Assembly: GCA_030634425.1 (NCBI GenBank)
Contig: DAOWAU010000043.1
Location: 1 to 6,047 of the forward strand
Direction: 5' to 3'
Origin: Dehalococcoidia bacterium
GTDB taxonomy: Bacteria > Chloroflexota > Dehalococcoidia > Dehalococcoidales > E44-bin46
DNA: 6,047 nucleotides
Each line of letters begins with the position of its first letter. The stretch's first letter is position 1. Below, one piece after another: positions 1 to 5,319 of this stretch. Under the pieces are notes generated by a model. The model ran no database searches. It was not told where the DNA came from and saw only the letters and a program-made list of their open reading frames with translations. The translations under genes and the position numbers were made by a program.

Positions 1-552
1 GCCGATGTGGTGGTTATCAATAAGATCGACAGTGCTGCCCCAGCGGATATCCTGAAAGTACGAGAAAGTATTGCCAAGATAAATCCGGATGCAACCGTTG
101 TTGATGCCGCCTCTCCGATTCAGGTTGATAATCCGAAGGTTATCAAAGGAAAGAGAGTGCTCGTCATTGAGGATGGACCGACGCTAACGCACGGGGAGAT
201 GAGATACGGTGCAGGTACAATTGCCTCTCAACGATACGGTGCAACGGAGCAGGTAGATCCCATACCCTACACTGTCGGAAGCATCACCGAAACCTTCAAA
301 CACTATCCGCATATTGGAGCACTCCTGCCGGCAATGGGCTACAGCAAACAGCAACTAAAGGACTTGGAGGCGACCATCAACAAGGTTGATTGTGATGCGG
401 TGGTTGTTGCCACCCCCATCGACTTGAGCAGGCTCATTGACATCAAGAAACCGAATACGAGGGTCTATTATGAGCTTCAGGAAATCGGAACGCCGAACCT
501 AGGTGAGATATTATCGGAGTTCGGAAAGAAGCATAATCTTCGGATGCAGTAA
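1..552 (+). CDS. COG2403-type predicted GTPase, cyclic 2,3-diphosphoglycerate synthetase-like (5'-truncated)
   Basis: The reading frame is open at the window edge, and the visible 183 residues are the C-terminal part of a protein whose relatives are, as I recall, about 440-460 aa. At fragment residues 7-10 is NKID, the G4 guanine-specificity motif of P-loop GTPases, so the Walker A and B motifs should lie upstream of the window. Further on come EDGPTLTHGEM (57-67) running into MRYGAG (67-72), and a later VVVATPIDLSRLI stretch, which I recognise as typical of the COG2403 / cyclic 2,3-diphosphoglycerate synthetase family. The archaeal members make the osmolyte cyclic 2,3-DPG; the role of bacterial members is not established to my knowledge. 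The next gene, 112 nt downstream on the same strand, is carbamate kinase, so a role in nitrogen-compound catabolism is a reasonable inference. The GTG at 7 is not a true start, because the frame and family homology continue upstream of it. Family call fairly sure, function unsure. Confidence 0.8.
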   Translation, partial: ADVVVINKIDSAAPADILKVRESIAKINPDATVVDAASPIQVDNPKVIKGKRVLVIEDGPTLTHGEMRYGAGTIASQRYGATEQVDPIPYTVGSITETFKHYPHIGALLPAMGYSKQQLKDLEATINKVDCDAVVVATPIDLSRLIDIKKPNTRVYYELQEIGTPNLGEILSEFGKKHNLRMQ

Positions 553-574
553 AAGGGGAAAACTAATTAGGTGT

Positions 575-588
575 TGGGGGCTTCCCCA
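575..588 (+). other. Short GC-rich hairpin after the GTPase gene
   Basis: TGGGG and CCCCA form a five-pair stem around a GCTT tetraloop, starting 22 nt after the GTPase stop codon. One more T-G wobble pair can be added outside. No U-run follows directly; the nearest T-rich stretch (TGTTTCTT, 599-606) is 10 nt further on. It may be a weak terminator, an RNA processing or stability element, or chance. The distance to carbamate kinase and the lack of a U-tract leave co-transcription possible. Confidence 0.35.
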
Positions 589-664
589 GACTGGCTCTGT
601 TTCTTACTAAAGAGGTACACTTAACGGGAAAAGAGTCATTAGTATTCTGCAGAAAGGAAAGGTT

Positions 665-1636
665 ATGGATAAGAACATAGCTAAGACTTTCATTATCGCT
701 CTTGGTGGCAACGCCATACTCAGGGCAAAACAGAAGGGGAGTGCCGAAGAACAGTATGAGAATTTGCAGCACACGGTTGAACAGCTGCTGGATTTGCTCA
801 GCGGTGGCAACCACATTGTCATTACCCACGGCAACGGACCACAGGTGGGCAACCTGCTCCTCACCAGCGAGACGGCTAAAGACGTGGTGCCCCCTTTGCC
901 CCTGGACATCTGCGGAGCAGCTACAGAAGGCTTCATGGGCTATATGATTCAGAACACACTGGCTAACTGCCTAAGGCAAGCGGGAGCACCGCACGCTATT
1001 ACCACCGTGGTAACTGAGGTGATAGTGGATGAGAATGACCCTGCCTTCCAGAACCCCTCCAAACCCATTGGTCCCTTCTATAGCGCCGGCCAGGCAGAGC
1101 GCCTACAGCGGGAGAAGGGATGGGATATTATCGAAGATAGCGCCCGTGGTTATAGGCGCATAGTGCCCTCACCAATGCCGGTGAATATCCAGCAGTCAAG
1201 GATTATCAAGAGTATGCTGGATGCTGGCGAGATTGTAATCGCCGTAGGTGGGGGTGGCATCCCGGTAGTAAGGGAGGATAACCATGACCTGCGTGGTGTT
1301 GAAGCGGTAATTGATAAAGACTACGCCTCAGCCCGCCTGGCTATAGAGATAGATGCCGATGTCCTGTTTATTCTTACTGCTGTGGAATATGTATATCGAG
1401 ACTTTGCTACGCCTCAGCAGAAGGCACTGGAGGAGCTGAGCTTAGCTGAAGCCAAGGAGCTTCTGAAAGAGGGACACTTCGGCAAAGGAAGTATGGAACC
1501 CAAGATCAGGGCAGCCATAATGTTCCTGGAGGAGACACATAAAGGCCCGTCGCGTGAACGGGAGGTGATTATAACCCTTCCTGAGGTTGCGGTAAGAGCG
1601 CTTGAGGGCAAAACCGGCACTCTGATTACCAGATAG
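665..1636 (+). CDS. arcC: Carbamate kinase
   Basis: Carbamate kinase (amino acid kinase fold, cytosolic) transfers the phosphate of carbamoyl phosphate to ADP, giving ATP, ammonia and CO2 at the end of arginine deiminase or ureide/purine breakdown. The product is 323 aa, close to the usual 310-315. Motifs in order: ALGGNAIL (12-19, nucleotide/phosphate loop), THGNGPQVGN (54-63), LPLDICGAATEGFMGY (78-93), NDPAFQNPSKPIGPF (124-138), VPSPMPV (167-173), VGGGGIPV (194-201), GVEAVIDKDYAS (211-222), GKGSMEPKI (273-281) and the terminal GTLIT. The ATG is preceded by a purine-rich SD, AAAGGAAAGG (653-662). Compared with Enterococcus faecalis ArcC as I remember it, two motif glutamines are glutamates here (E88 and E118), and a conserved VD after the LTAV segment is VE (E241), suggesting a divergent subgroup. 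No arginine deiminase or carbamoyltransferase gene is visible; they may lie upstream. The COG2403 GTPase gene is its immediate neighbour. Confidence 0.93.
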   Translation: MDKNIAKTFIIALGGNAILRAKQKGSAEEQYENLQHTVEQLLDLLSGGNHIVITHGNGPQVGNLLLTSETAKDVVPPLPLDICGAATEGFMGYMIQNTLANCLRQAGAPHAITTVVTEVIVDENDPAFQNPSKPIGPFYSAGQAERLQREKGWDIIEDSARGYRRIVPSPMPVNIQQSRIIKSMLDAGEIVIAVGGGGIPVVREDNHDLRGVEAVIDKDYASARLAIEIDADVLFILTAVEYVYRDFATPQQKALEELSLAEAKELLKEGHFGKGSMEPKIRAAIMFLEETHKGPSREREVIITLPEVAVRALEGKTGTLITR

Positions 1637-1716
1637 AGCGTGAAATCAGGCATAAATGAGGGCACTACGCATTCATTATCCCTACTGGCAGGAAGCTTAA
1701 GCCTTGAATGAAGCCA

Positions 1717-1745
1717 TTGATATCTGTTGTTACAAGTGAGATAAT
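1717..1745 (+). promoter_or_regulatory. Candidate sigma70-type promoter for the transporter operon
   Basis: TTGATA (1717-1722, five of six matches to the -35 consensus) and GATAAT (1740-1745, five of six to the -10) are separated by 17 nt, the optimal spacing. Transcription would start near 1752, giving a leader of roughly 137 nt before the binding-protein start codon. It lies in the 252-nt gap after carbamate kinase, so the importer can probably be expressed independently of the kinase. Sequence-based prediction only. Confidence 0.5.
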
Positions 1746-1781
1746 ATGGGGAAAAGAATTGGGCGCATGGACTCCATATTA

Positions 1782-1791
1782 GGTAATTACC
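1782..1791. promoter_or_regulatory. Perfect 10-bp palindrome in the leader, candidate operator
   Basis: GGTAATTACC reads the same on both strands and lies about 30 nt downstream of the predicted transcription start of the transporter operon. A dimeric repressor could bind there. It is also flanked by ATATTA (1776-1781) and TAATAT (1809-1814), which are reverse complements, so a weak leader RNA fold is another possibility. In AT-rich spacer DNA a dyad of this length can arise by chance. Confidence 0.25.
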
Positions 1792-1828
1792 ACATACAAT
1801 TGAATAAATAATATCAAAGGAGGTGCTA

Positions 1829-1849
1829 ATGGGAGGAAATTTCATTTAA
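1829..1849 (+). CDS. Possible six-codon leader minicistron
   Basis: ATG GGA GGA AAT TTC ATT TAA encodes MGGNFI. It is preceded by AAAGGAGGTG (1816-1825), a near-perfect match to the 16S rRNA anti-SD complement, with 5 nt between GGAGG and the ATG; this is the best SD in the window. It lies in the predicted leader of the transporter operon and ends 39 nt before the binding-protein GTG, in the same frame but cut off by TAA stops at 1847 and 1886 plus one at 1868. It could be a translated leader peptide that tunes expression, the remnant of an older start for the binding-protein gene, or chance. It holds no codon run pointing to amino-acid attenuation. Confidence 0.3.
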   Translation: MGGNFI

Positions 1850-1875
1850 AGAGAACTTCAATTTCGATAAGTAAG

Positions 1876-1882
1876 AAGGAGG
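1876..1882 (+). promoter_or_regulatory. Shine-Dalgarno fixing the GTG start of the binding protein
   Basis: AAGGAGG lies 6 nt before the GTG at 1889. The next in-frame ATG (1895) would sit 12 nt away, which is too far for good initiation. This decides the start in favour of GTG. Confidence 0.75.
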
Positions 1883-1888
1883 TTTTAA

Positions 1889-3277
1889 GTGAAGATGAAG
1901 AATAAAAAGGCGCAAAAGCTGTTTCTTGTAATTGCTTTGGTGACGGCATTGGGAGTCGTTACGCCTATGTTGAGTGGTTGTTTCGGTGCGCCAGCAGCTG
2001 CACCGCCGGAAGCACCGCCAGCAGCGGCGCCGCCAGCAGCGGCGAAGACGGTGAACATCGCCATGGTCACTGCCCTGAGTGGCCCAGCAGCTATGTGGGG
2101 GCTTCCTGGGATTACCGGAGTGGGCATATTGCTTGATGACGTCAATGCAGCTGGGGGGCTCCGAGTCGGCGATGAAAGATACCTGGTAAACCTAGTTACC
2201 TACGACGATGAGAACATCGCCACCAAGGCAGCGATGGGTGCCAAGAAGGTAATCTTAGAAGATGATGCAAAGATGATAGCGAGTCTTTGTGACCCCCCGG
2301 TTAGCGCCATGGCCCCGGTCACCACCGAGTACAAGGTCTTTTTGTTTCCCCTGTGTATGCCCTCACGGCCAGACCGCCCTTACGTCTTAGTTGGAGTTGA
2401 CCATTGCATGCGGACTGATACCATGAGGGGCTACTGGCTCGCTCAAAATTACCCTGAGATAGAGAGGGTGGCTATCATTAATCACGATGATATATTTGGT
2501 AAGCAAGGAGAAGCCTATAATGTTGCCGGCTGGAGGTCAGCGGGTGTTGACTTATCGTATGTAGGTCGGTTCTCGCTGGATACCACCGATTTCGCTCCGG
2601 TAATGAGTGCCATACTGGCAACAGAGCCCGACGCCATTGACACGGCCGTAACCTATCCGGAGTTTGTTATTCTGTTAGCGGAACAGGCTTACCTCCAGGG
2701 CTTCGAGGGTATATTCGCGCATCTCGACTCCGACCTTGCGGCTACCGTAGCCAGGGTGCCTCTTGACTGGCTAGCAGGGCGCTACCATGAAAGCTTCGCC
2801 GAGATGAGCGACGCCGTATGGGGAGACCCGTCGCCGCAGCACGATTTTTATCGCAAGTGGGCGGCTATATATGGTCCGGGAGCCCCTCAAGACGAGTTCC
2901 GCGCCATGATTTCGGTCGATTGGCTGTACCAGAATGCTGTTGAAATATGGATGGCGGGGGTAGAAGCCGCCGGCACTTTTGACGCCGACGAAGTAATGGC
3001 CGCGCTTAAGGCTATGGACGAAATCCCTGTCATGACGGGGCCACATGTTTGGACTGATGAGATTGGCTTAGAACTATATGGCATAGCTAACATGATCGAG
3101 CCCCAGTTCTTTATAACTACCCCGCTCTTAACACCGGACCCAGACGCCATCGGCGGGGACCGCAAGGTTCTAGACACGTTTAGGTTCTCGGACTGGTATA
3201 GTGAGCATGGGGACATTCTCCTCGAAGAGTTAGAATCGCGTGAACTAATGTGGTGGCAGGAGGTGGAGGCAGAGTAA
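1889..3277 (+). CDS. Liv-type ABC transporter substrate-binding lipoprotein
   Basis: This is the extracytoplasmic ligand receptor of the importer encoded downstream. Residues 1-31 are a lipoprotein signal: basic MKMKNKKAQK, a hydrophobic core (11-27), and lipobox LSGC (28-31), so C31 is the lipid-bearing cysteine. An Ala/Pro linker (34-52) including two exact PPAAA repeats follows. From about residue 55 the two-lobe Leu/Ile/Val-binding fold (Peripla_BP_6 type) begins, with NIAMVTALSGPAAMWG (56-71) matching the usual first strand and ligand loop, and VILEDDAKMIASL and the MAPVTTEYKV segment matching the following strands. At 462 aa it is longer than E. coli LivK (369 aa), mostly through the linker and C-terminal part. 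The mature domain has three cysteines (134, 156, 173), all in the first lobe. The two permeases and the ATPase follow on the same strand, so it is the first gene of the operon. Ligand unknown: amino acid, amide, urea-like or other small polar compounds are possible. Confidence 0.88.
   Translation: MKMKNKKAQKLFLVIALVTALGVVTPMLSGCFGAPAAAPPEAPPAAAPPAAAKTVNIAMVTALSGPAAMWGLPGITGVGILLDDVNAAGGLRVGDERYLVNLVTYDDENIATKAAMGAKKVILEDDAKMIASLCDPPVSAMAPVTTEYKVFLFPLCMPSRPDRPYVLVGVDHCMRTDTMRGYWLAQNYPEIERVAIINHDDIFGKQGEAYNVAGWRSAGVDLSYVGRFSLDTTDFAPVMSAILATEPDAIDTAVTYPEFVILLAEQAYLQGFEGIFAHLDSDLAATVARVPLDWLAGRYHESFAEMSDAVWGDPSPQHDFYRKWAAIYGPGAPQDEFRAMISVDWLYQNAVEIWMAGVEAAGTFDADEVMAALKAMDEIPVMTGPHVWTDEIGLELYGIANMIEPQFFITTPLLTPDPDAIGGDRKVLDTFRFSDWYSEHGDILLEELESRELMWWQEVEAE
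2015..2044 (+). repeat. Exact 15-bp tandem duplication in the lipoprotein linker
   Basis: CCGCCAGCAGCGGCG occurs twice head to tail, in frame, and encodes PPAAA twice (residues 43-52). A degenerate relative (PPEA, residues 39-42) precedes it. The repeat lengthens the flexible tether between the lipid anchor and the binding domain and probably arose by replication slippage. Confidence 0.85.
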
Positions 3278-3282
3278 TATCC

Positions 3283-3310
3283 GGGCAGCTATGTTGGTAG
3301 CTGAGACCCC
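3283..3310 (+). other. Intercistronic stem-loop between binding-protein and permease genes
   Basis: CAGCTA (3286-3291) and TAGCTG (3298-3303) form a perfect six-pair stem with a TGTTGG loop, starting 8 nt after the binding-protein stop. GGG before it can pair with CCC after it across a three-base bulge. No U-run follows, so it is unlikely to be a full terminator. In many importer operons a structure at this place protects the upstream binding-protein message from 3' decay or partly stops transcription, giving more receptor than membrane parts. That role is inferred here. Confidence 0.45.
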
Positions 3311-3335
3311 AAAACAAGTCGGCATAATACCATAA

Positions 3336-3356
3336 TAACAGAAAGCTAACAGAAAG
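3336..3356 (+). repeat. 10-bp direct repeat upstream of the livH-like gene
   Basis: TAACAGAAAG occurs at 3336-3345 and again at 3347-3356 with a single C between. Just before it CATAATA also occurs twice (3323-3329 and 3331-3337). These are short tandem duplications in the 111-nt spacer. No function is evident. Confidence 0.6.
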
Positions 3357-3388
3357 GGGAGCCAGACTGTGTTAAGCTAGGGAGAGCT

Positions 3389-4258
3389 ATGGACCTTGGG
3401 CTTGTATGGCAGACCGTAGTCAATGGTTGGATAACCTCGTTCTCATACGCTGTGCTAGCGGTAGGGCTGGCACTGATTTTTGGTGTCGCACGCCTGGCAA
3501 ACTTTGCCTGGGGCGAGTTTTTCATGGTCGGTGCCTACGCGGTTTGGTTCCTCTACACTATGGGTGGTTGGCCCTTCCCCGTCGCACTGCTGGGAGCTAT
3601 GGGGGTGGTGGGCGGTATGGGACTAATCACCGAGATAACTATTTTTAAGCGCCTGCGGGGAAATATACCCGCCACTTTCATGGCCGCCACAGGGCTGATA
3701 TATATCCTGCAGGTTTTCGTGGGACAGGTGTGGGGGCTGGGTAGGACTAAACCTGTCCTCCCTCCCATTCCAGGGTCACTGGAAATCTTTGGCGCCAGCG
3801 TTGGCTGGCAGAGGTTTGTGATAATCCCGGCTGGCATTGCTATGATAGGAGGGCTCTGGCTCTTCCTGCACCGGGTTAAGCTGGGCCAAGCGCTACGGGC
3901 GACGTGTCAAGACGCCGAAGCCGCCTCCCTTCAGGGAATAAATCCTGATCGGATGGCGCTTCTAGCTATGGGCATTGCCAGTGCTTTTGCCGGGGCAGCA
4001 GGGGCACTGCTGTCGCCCGTATACTCAGTCACCCCCTACATGGGAACCAGAATCATTTTGATGGTTTTCATAATAGTAGTTTTTGGGGGAGTGGGGAGCA
4101 TAGAGGGTGCCCTTTTGGCTTCCATCATCCTCGGCTTCTTATATGCCGTCATTACCACCCTGTCCGATTCAACTGTTGCCACTATAGTCTCTGCCCTGAT
4201 TATGGCCGCGGTGTTAGCATTTAGACCTCAAGGACTATTAGGCCGTGAGAAAGCATAA
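3389..4258 (+). CDS. livH: Branched-chain amino acid-type ABC transporter permease, LivH-like
   Basis: First inner-membrane permease of the importer, 289 aa (E. coli LivH is 308). It is hydrophobic throughout, with about eight membrane segments, the first near residues 13-33. Family landmarks: GLALIFGVARLANFAWGEFFM (the LivH first loop, normally NFAHGE, here NFAWGE), RATCQDAEAASLQGIN (170-185, the EAA-type cytoplasmic loop that docks on the ATPase), VVFGGVGSIEG (230-240), and the C-terminal RPQGLLG (279-285). The ATG has a suitable SD, AGGGAGAG (3379-3386). It follows the binding-protein gene by 111 nt and overlaps the livM-like gene by 14 nt, so the two permeases are translationally coupled and presumably form a heterodimeric channel. 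The symbol gives family position, not proven leucine transport. Confidence 0.9.
   Translation: MDLGLVWQTVVNGWITSFSYAVLAVGLALIFGVARLANFAWGEFFMVGAYAVWFLYTMGGWPFPVALLGAMGVVGGMGLITEITIFKRLRGNIPATFMAATGLIYILQVFVGQVWGLGRTKPVLPPIPGSLEIFGASVGWQRFVIIPAGIAMIGGLWLFLHRVKLGQALRATCQDAEAASLQGINPDRMALLAMGIASAFAGAAGALLSPVYSVTPYMGTRIILMVFIIVVFGGVGSIEGALLASIILGFLYAVITTLSDSTVATIVSALIMAAVLAFRPQGLLGREKA
4230..4234 (+). promoter_or_regulatory. SD inside livH-like gene for the overlapping livM-like start
   Basis: AAGGA lies 10 nt before the GTG at 4245, within the last codons of the upstream permease. The first in-frame ATG (4281) has no SD-like sequence before it, so the overlapping GTG is preferred. Confidence 0.5.
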
Positions 4259-5231
4259 TTTATCAACGCCCAATGCGGGCATGGTGGTTTCGATAGCCGT
4301 TTTGTGTGCGGTGCCATTCTTCCTCAGGGAATACTACATTGGTGTTGCCACGGAGCTCCTTATTTTCATCATTCTGGCACTAAGCTTTCGCCTAGTACTT
4401 ACTACCGGGGGGTGGAATCTCGCCCATTACGTTGTGATGGGTTGTGGGGCTTACTTCAGCGCTATAATGATGAAGGATTTCGGTTGGCCCTTTTGGGCTA
4501 GCCTGCCGGTGGCAGGGCTGGTTACAGCGCTAGTTGGTCTGGTATTGAGTTATCCCTTGGCGAGGATGAGGGAGTTCGCCTATCTTATCGGCTCCTATGC
4601 TATGGGAGAGGCGATAAGATTAAGCTGGAATAAGCTTGACCATCCTTTCGGAGGCCCCGGTGGAATCACAGACATCCCCCGCCCTTCATCCTGGTCGATC
4701 CCGGCGCTGCCGACAATAGATTTTTCTCAAGCCTTCCCCTATTACTTTCTAGTGATGGGGGTAATGCTGGTAAGCCTGTTCATTATGTATCGGATAGATA
4801 GGGGGCTGTTAGGTGATACCTTTAAGTCTATCTATTCGCAGGACTTTTTAGCGGAGAGTGCTGGCATAGACATTGTCGCATATAAAAGACTAGCCGTTGT
4901 AATTGGCTCCTTTTTTGCCGGCATCTGCGGCGTTCTTTTGGGTCATTACCACGGGACTATAGACCCAGCTGTGTTCGCTCTTGGGCCTCTGATAATTCTT
5001 CTCGCCTGGCTAGCTGTAGGTGGCATCAAGACTTTCACTGGACCAATAATTGGGACCGTTTTCTTTGTAATTCTTGCCGAAGCACTACGACCCCTTGGCG
5101 CATGGAGGCCGCTTGTTTATGGTAGTGTCTTGATAGGAGTGCTGCTCTTTATGCCTCTTGGTCTTGAAGGCTTGCCGGCGAGGGTTTCACCGTGGGTTAA
5201 GAGGCTACGTAGGCGCATAAGGGGGAGATGA
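4245..5231 (+). CDS. livM: Branched-chain amino acid-type ABC transporter permease, LivM-like
   Basis: Second permease, 328 aa, the partner of the LivH-like protein in the inner membrane. Landmarks: GGWNLAHYVVMGCGAY (55-70), aligned with the family's GQLSLGHAAFFGIGAY-like loop; FGGPGGITDIP (135-145), matching the family's TGGxxGLxxIP; the EAA-type loop around 193-209 ending AESAGID; and AVGGIKTFTGPIIG (257-270). It ends in a basic cytoplasmic tail (last 15 residues with seven Arg/Lys). E. coli LivM is 425 aa, but the shorter form without the N-terminal extension is common. GTG start overlapping livH by 14 nt; a start at ATG 4281 would remove 12 residues. The usual AIRDNExAAEALGI motif is only partly kept (SQDFLAESAGID), so this is a divergent member. 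The livG-like gene follows after 88 nt. Confidence 0.9.
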   Translation: MRKHNLSTPNAGMVVSIAVLCAVPFFLREYYIGVATELLIFIILALSFRLVLTTGGWNLAHYVVMGCGAYFSAIMMKDFGWPFWASLPVAGLVTALVGLVLSYPLARMREFAYLIGSYAMGEAIRLSWNKLDHPFGGPGGITDIPRPSSWSIPALPTIDFSQAFPYYFLVMGVMLVSLFIMYRIDRGLLGDTFKSIYSQDFLAESAGIDIVAYKRLAVVIGSFFAGICGVLLGHYHGTIDPAVFALGPLIILLAWLAVGGIKTFTGPIIGTVFFVILAEALRPLGAWRPLVYGSVLIGVLLFMPLGLEGLPARVSPWVKRLRRRIRGR

Positions 5232-5305
5232 AAACTGTGTCTTATGCTTGGCTTGAGACGGCGGGAAGCCTTACTGTGGATAACATCGCATTATCTTCTT
5301 GGTAG
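5228..5305 (+). CDS. Possible 25-codon ORF between livM-like and livG-like genes
   Basis: The ATG at 5228 overlaps the livM-like stop as ATGA, and the frame runs 25 codons to TAG at 5303, which itself abuts the SD of the livG-like gene. The product begins MKTVSYAW and ends IALSSW, with no recognisable domain. The purine run before the ATG (GGGGGAG) touches the start codon, too close for efficient de novo initiation, but termination-reinitiation at ATGA could work. It could carry ribosomes across the 88-nt gap. A chance ORF of this length is quite possible. Confidence 0.2.
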   Translation: MKTVSYAWLETAGSLTVDNIALSSW

Positions 5306-5310
5306 GGAGG
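5304..5310 (+). promoter_or_regulatory. Shine-Dalgarno of the livG-like gene
   Basis: AGGGAGG lies 9 nt before the ATG at 5320. It sets that ATG as the start, in agreement with the family's usual N-terminus (ALLELREVTKRFGG). Confidence 0.7.
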
Positions 5311-5319
5311 AAATAGTAT

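Noticed and set aside
571..624. 17-codon GTG ORF in the GTPase-kinase gap
   Set aside because: It contains the hairpin, has poorly spaced SD-like bases, and encodes nothing recognisable.
621..648. Possible promoter before carbamate kinase (TTAACG ... TATTCT)
   Set aside because: Only four of six matches in each element. Not convincing, and co-transcription with the GTPase gene is the simpler reading.
563..936. Two antisense ORFs over the start of carbamate kinase
   Set aside because: They are shadows of a clearly conserved + strand gene, with low-complexity, non-domain translations.
1655..1711. Short inverted repeats after carbamate kinase (AATGA/TCATT, CATTCA/TGAATG) as a terminator
   Set aside because: The stems are short and AT-rich, compete with each other, and lack a following U-run.
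1414..1845. Antisense 143-aa ORF running from the carbamate kinase 3' end into the promoter gap
   Set aside because: Half of it mirrors conserved kinase sequence and the rest covers the promoter/leader region. No recognisable domain.
1637..1888. Riboswitch in the transporter leader
   Set aside because: I see no recognisable riboswitch core. Only a short dyad, weak stems and the minicistron are present.
1885..2145. Antisense Gly/Ala-rich ORF
   Set aside because: Its composition is a by-product of the Ala/Pro linker repeat on the other strand.
3369..3380. GTG TTA AGC TAG behind a purine-rich AAAGGGGA
   Set aside because: Three codons only and out of frame with the permease. The real gene has its own SD 10-17 nt further on.
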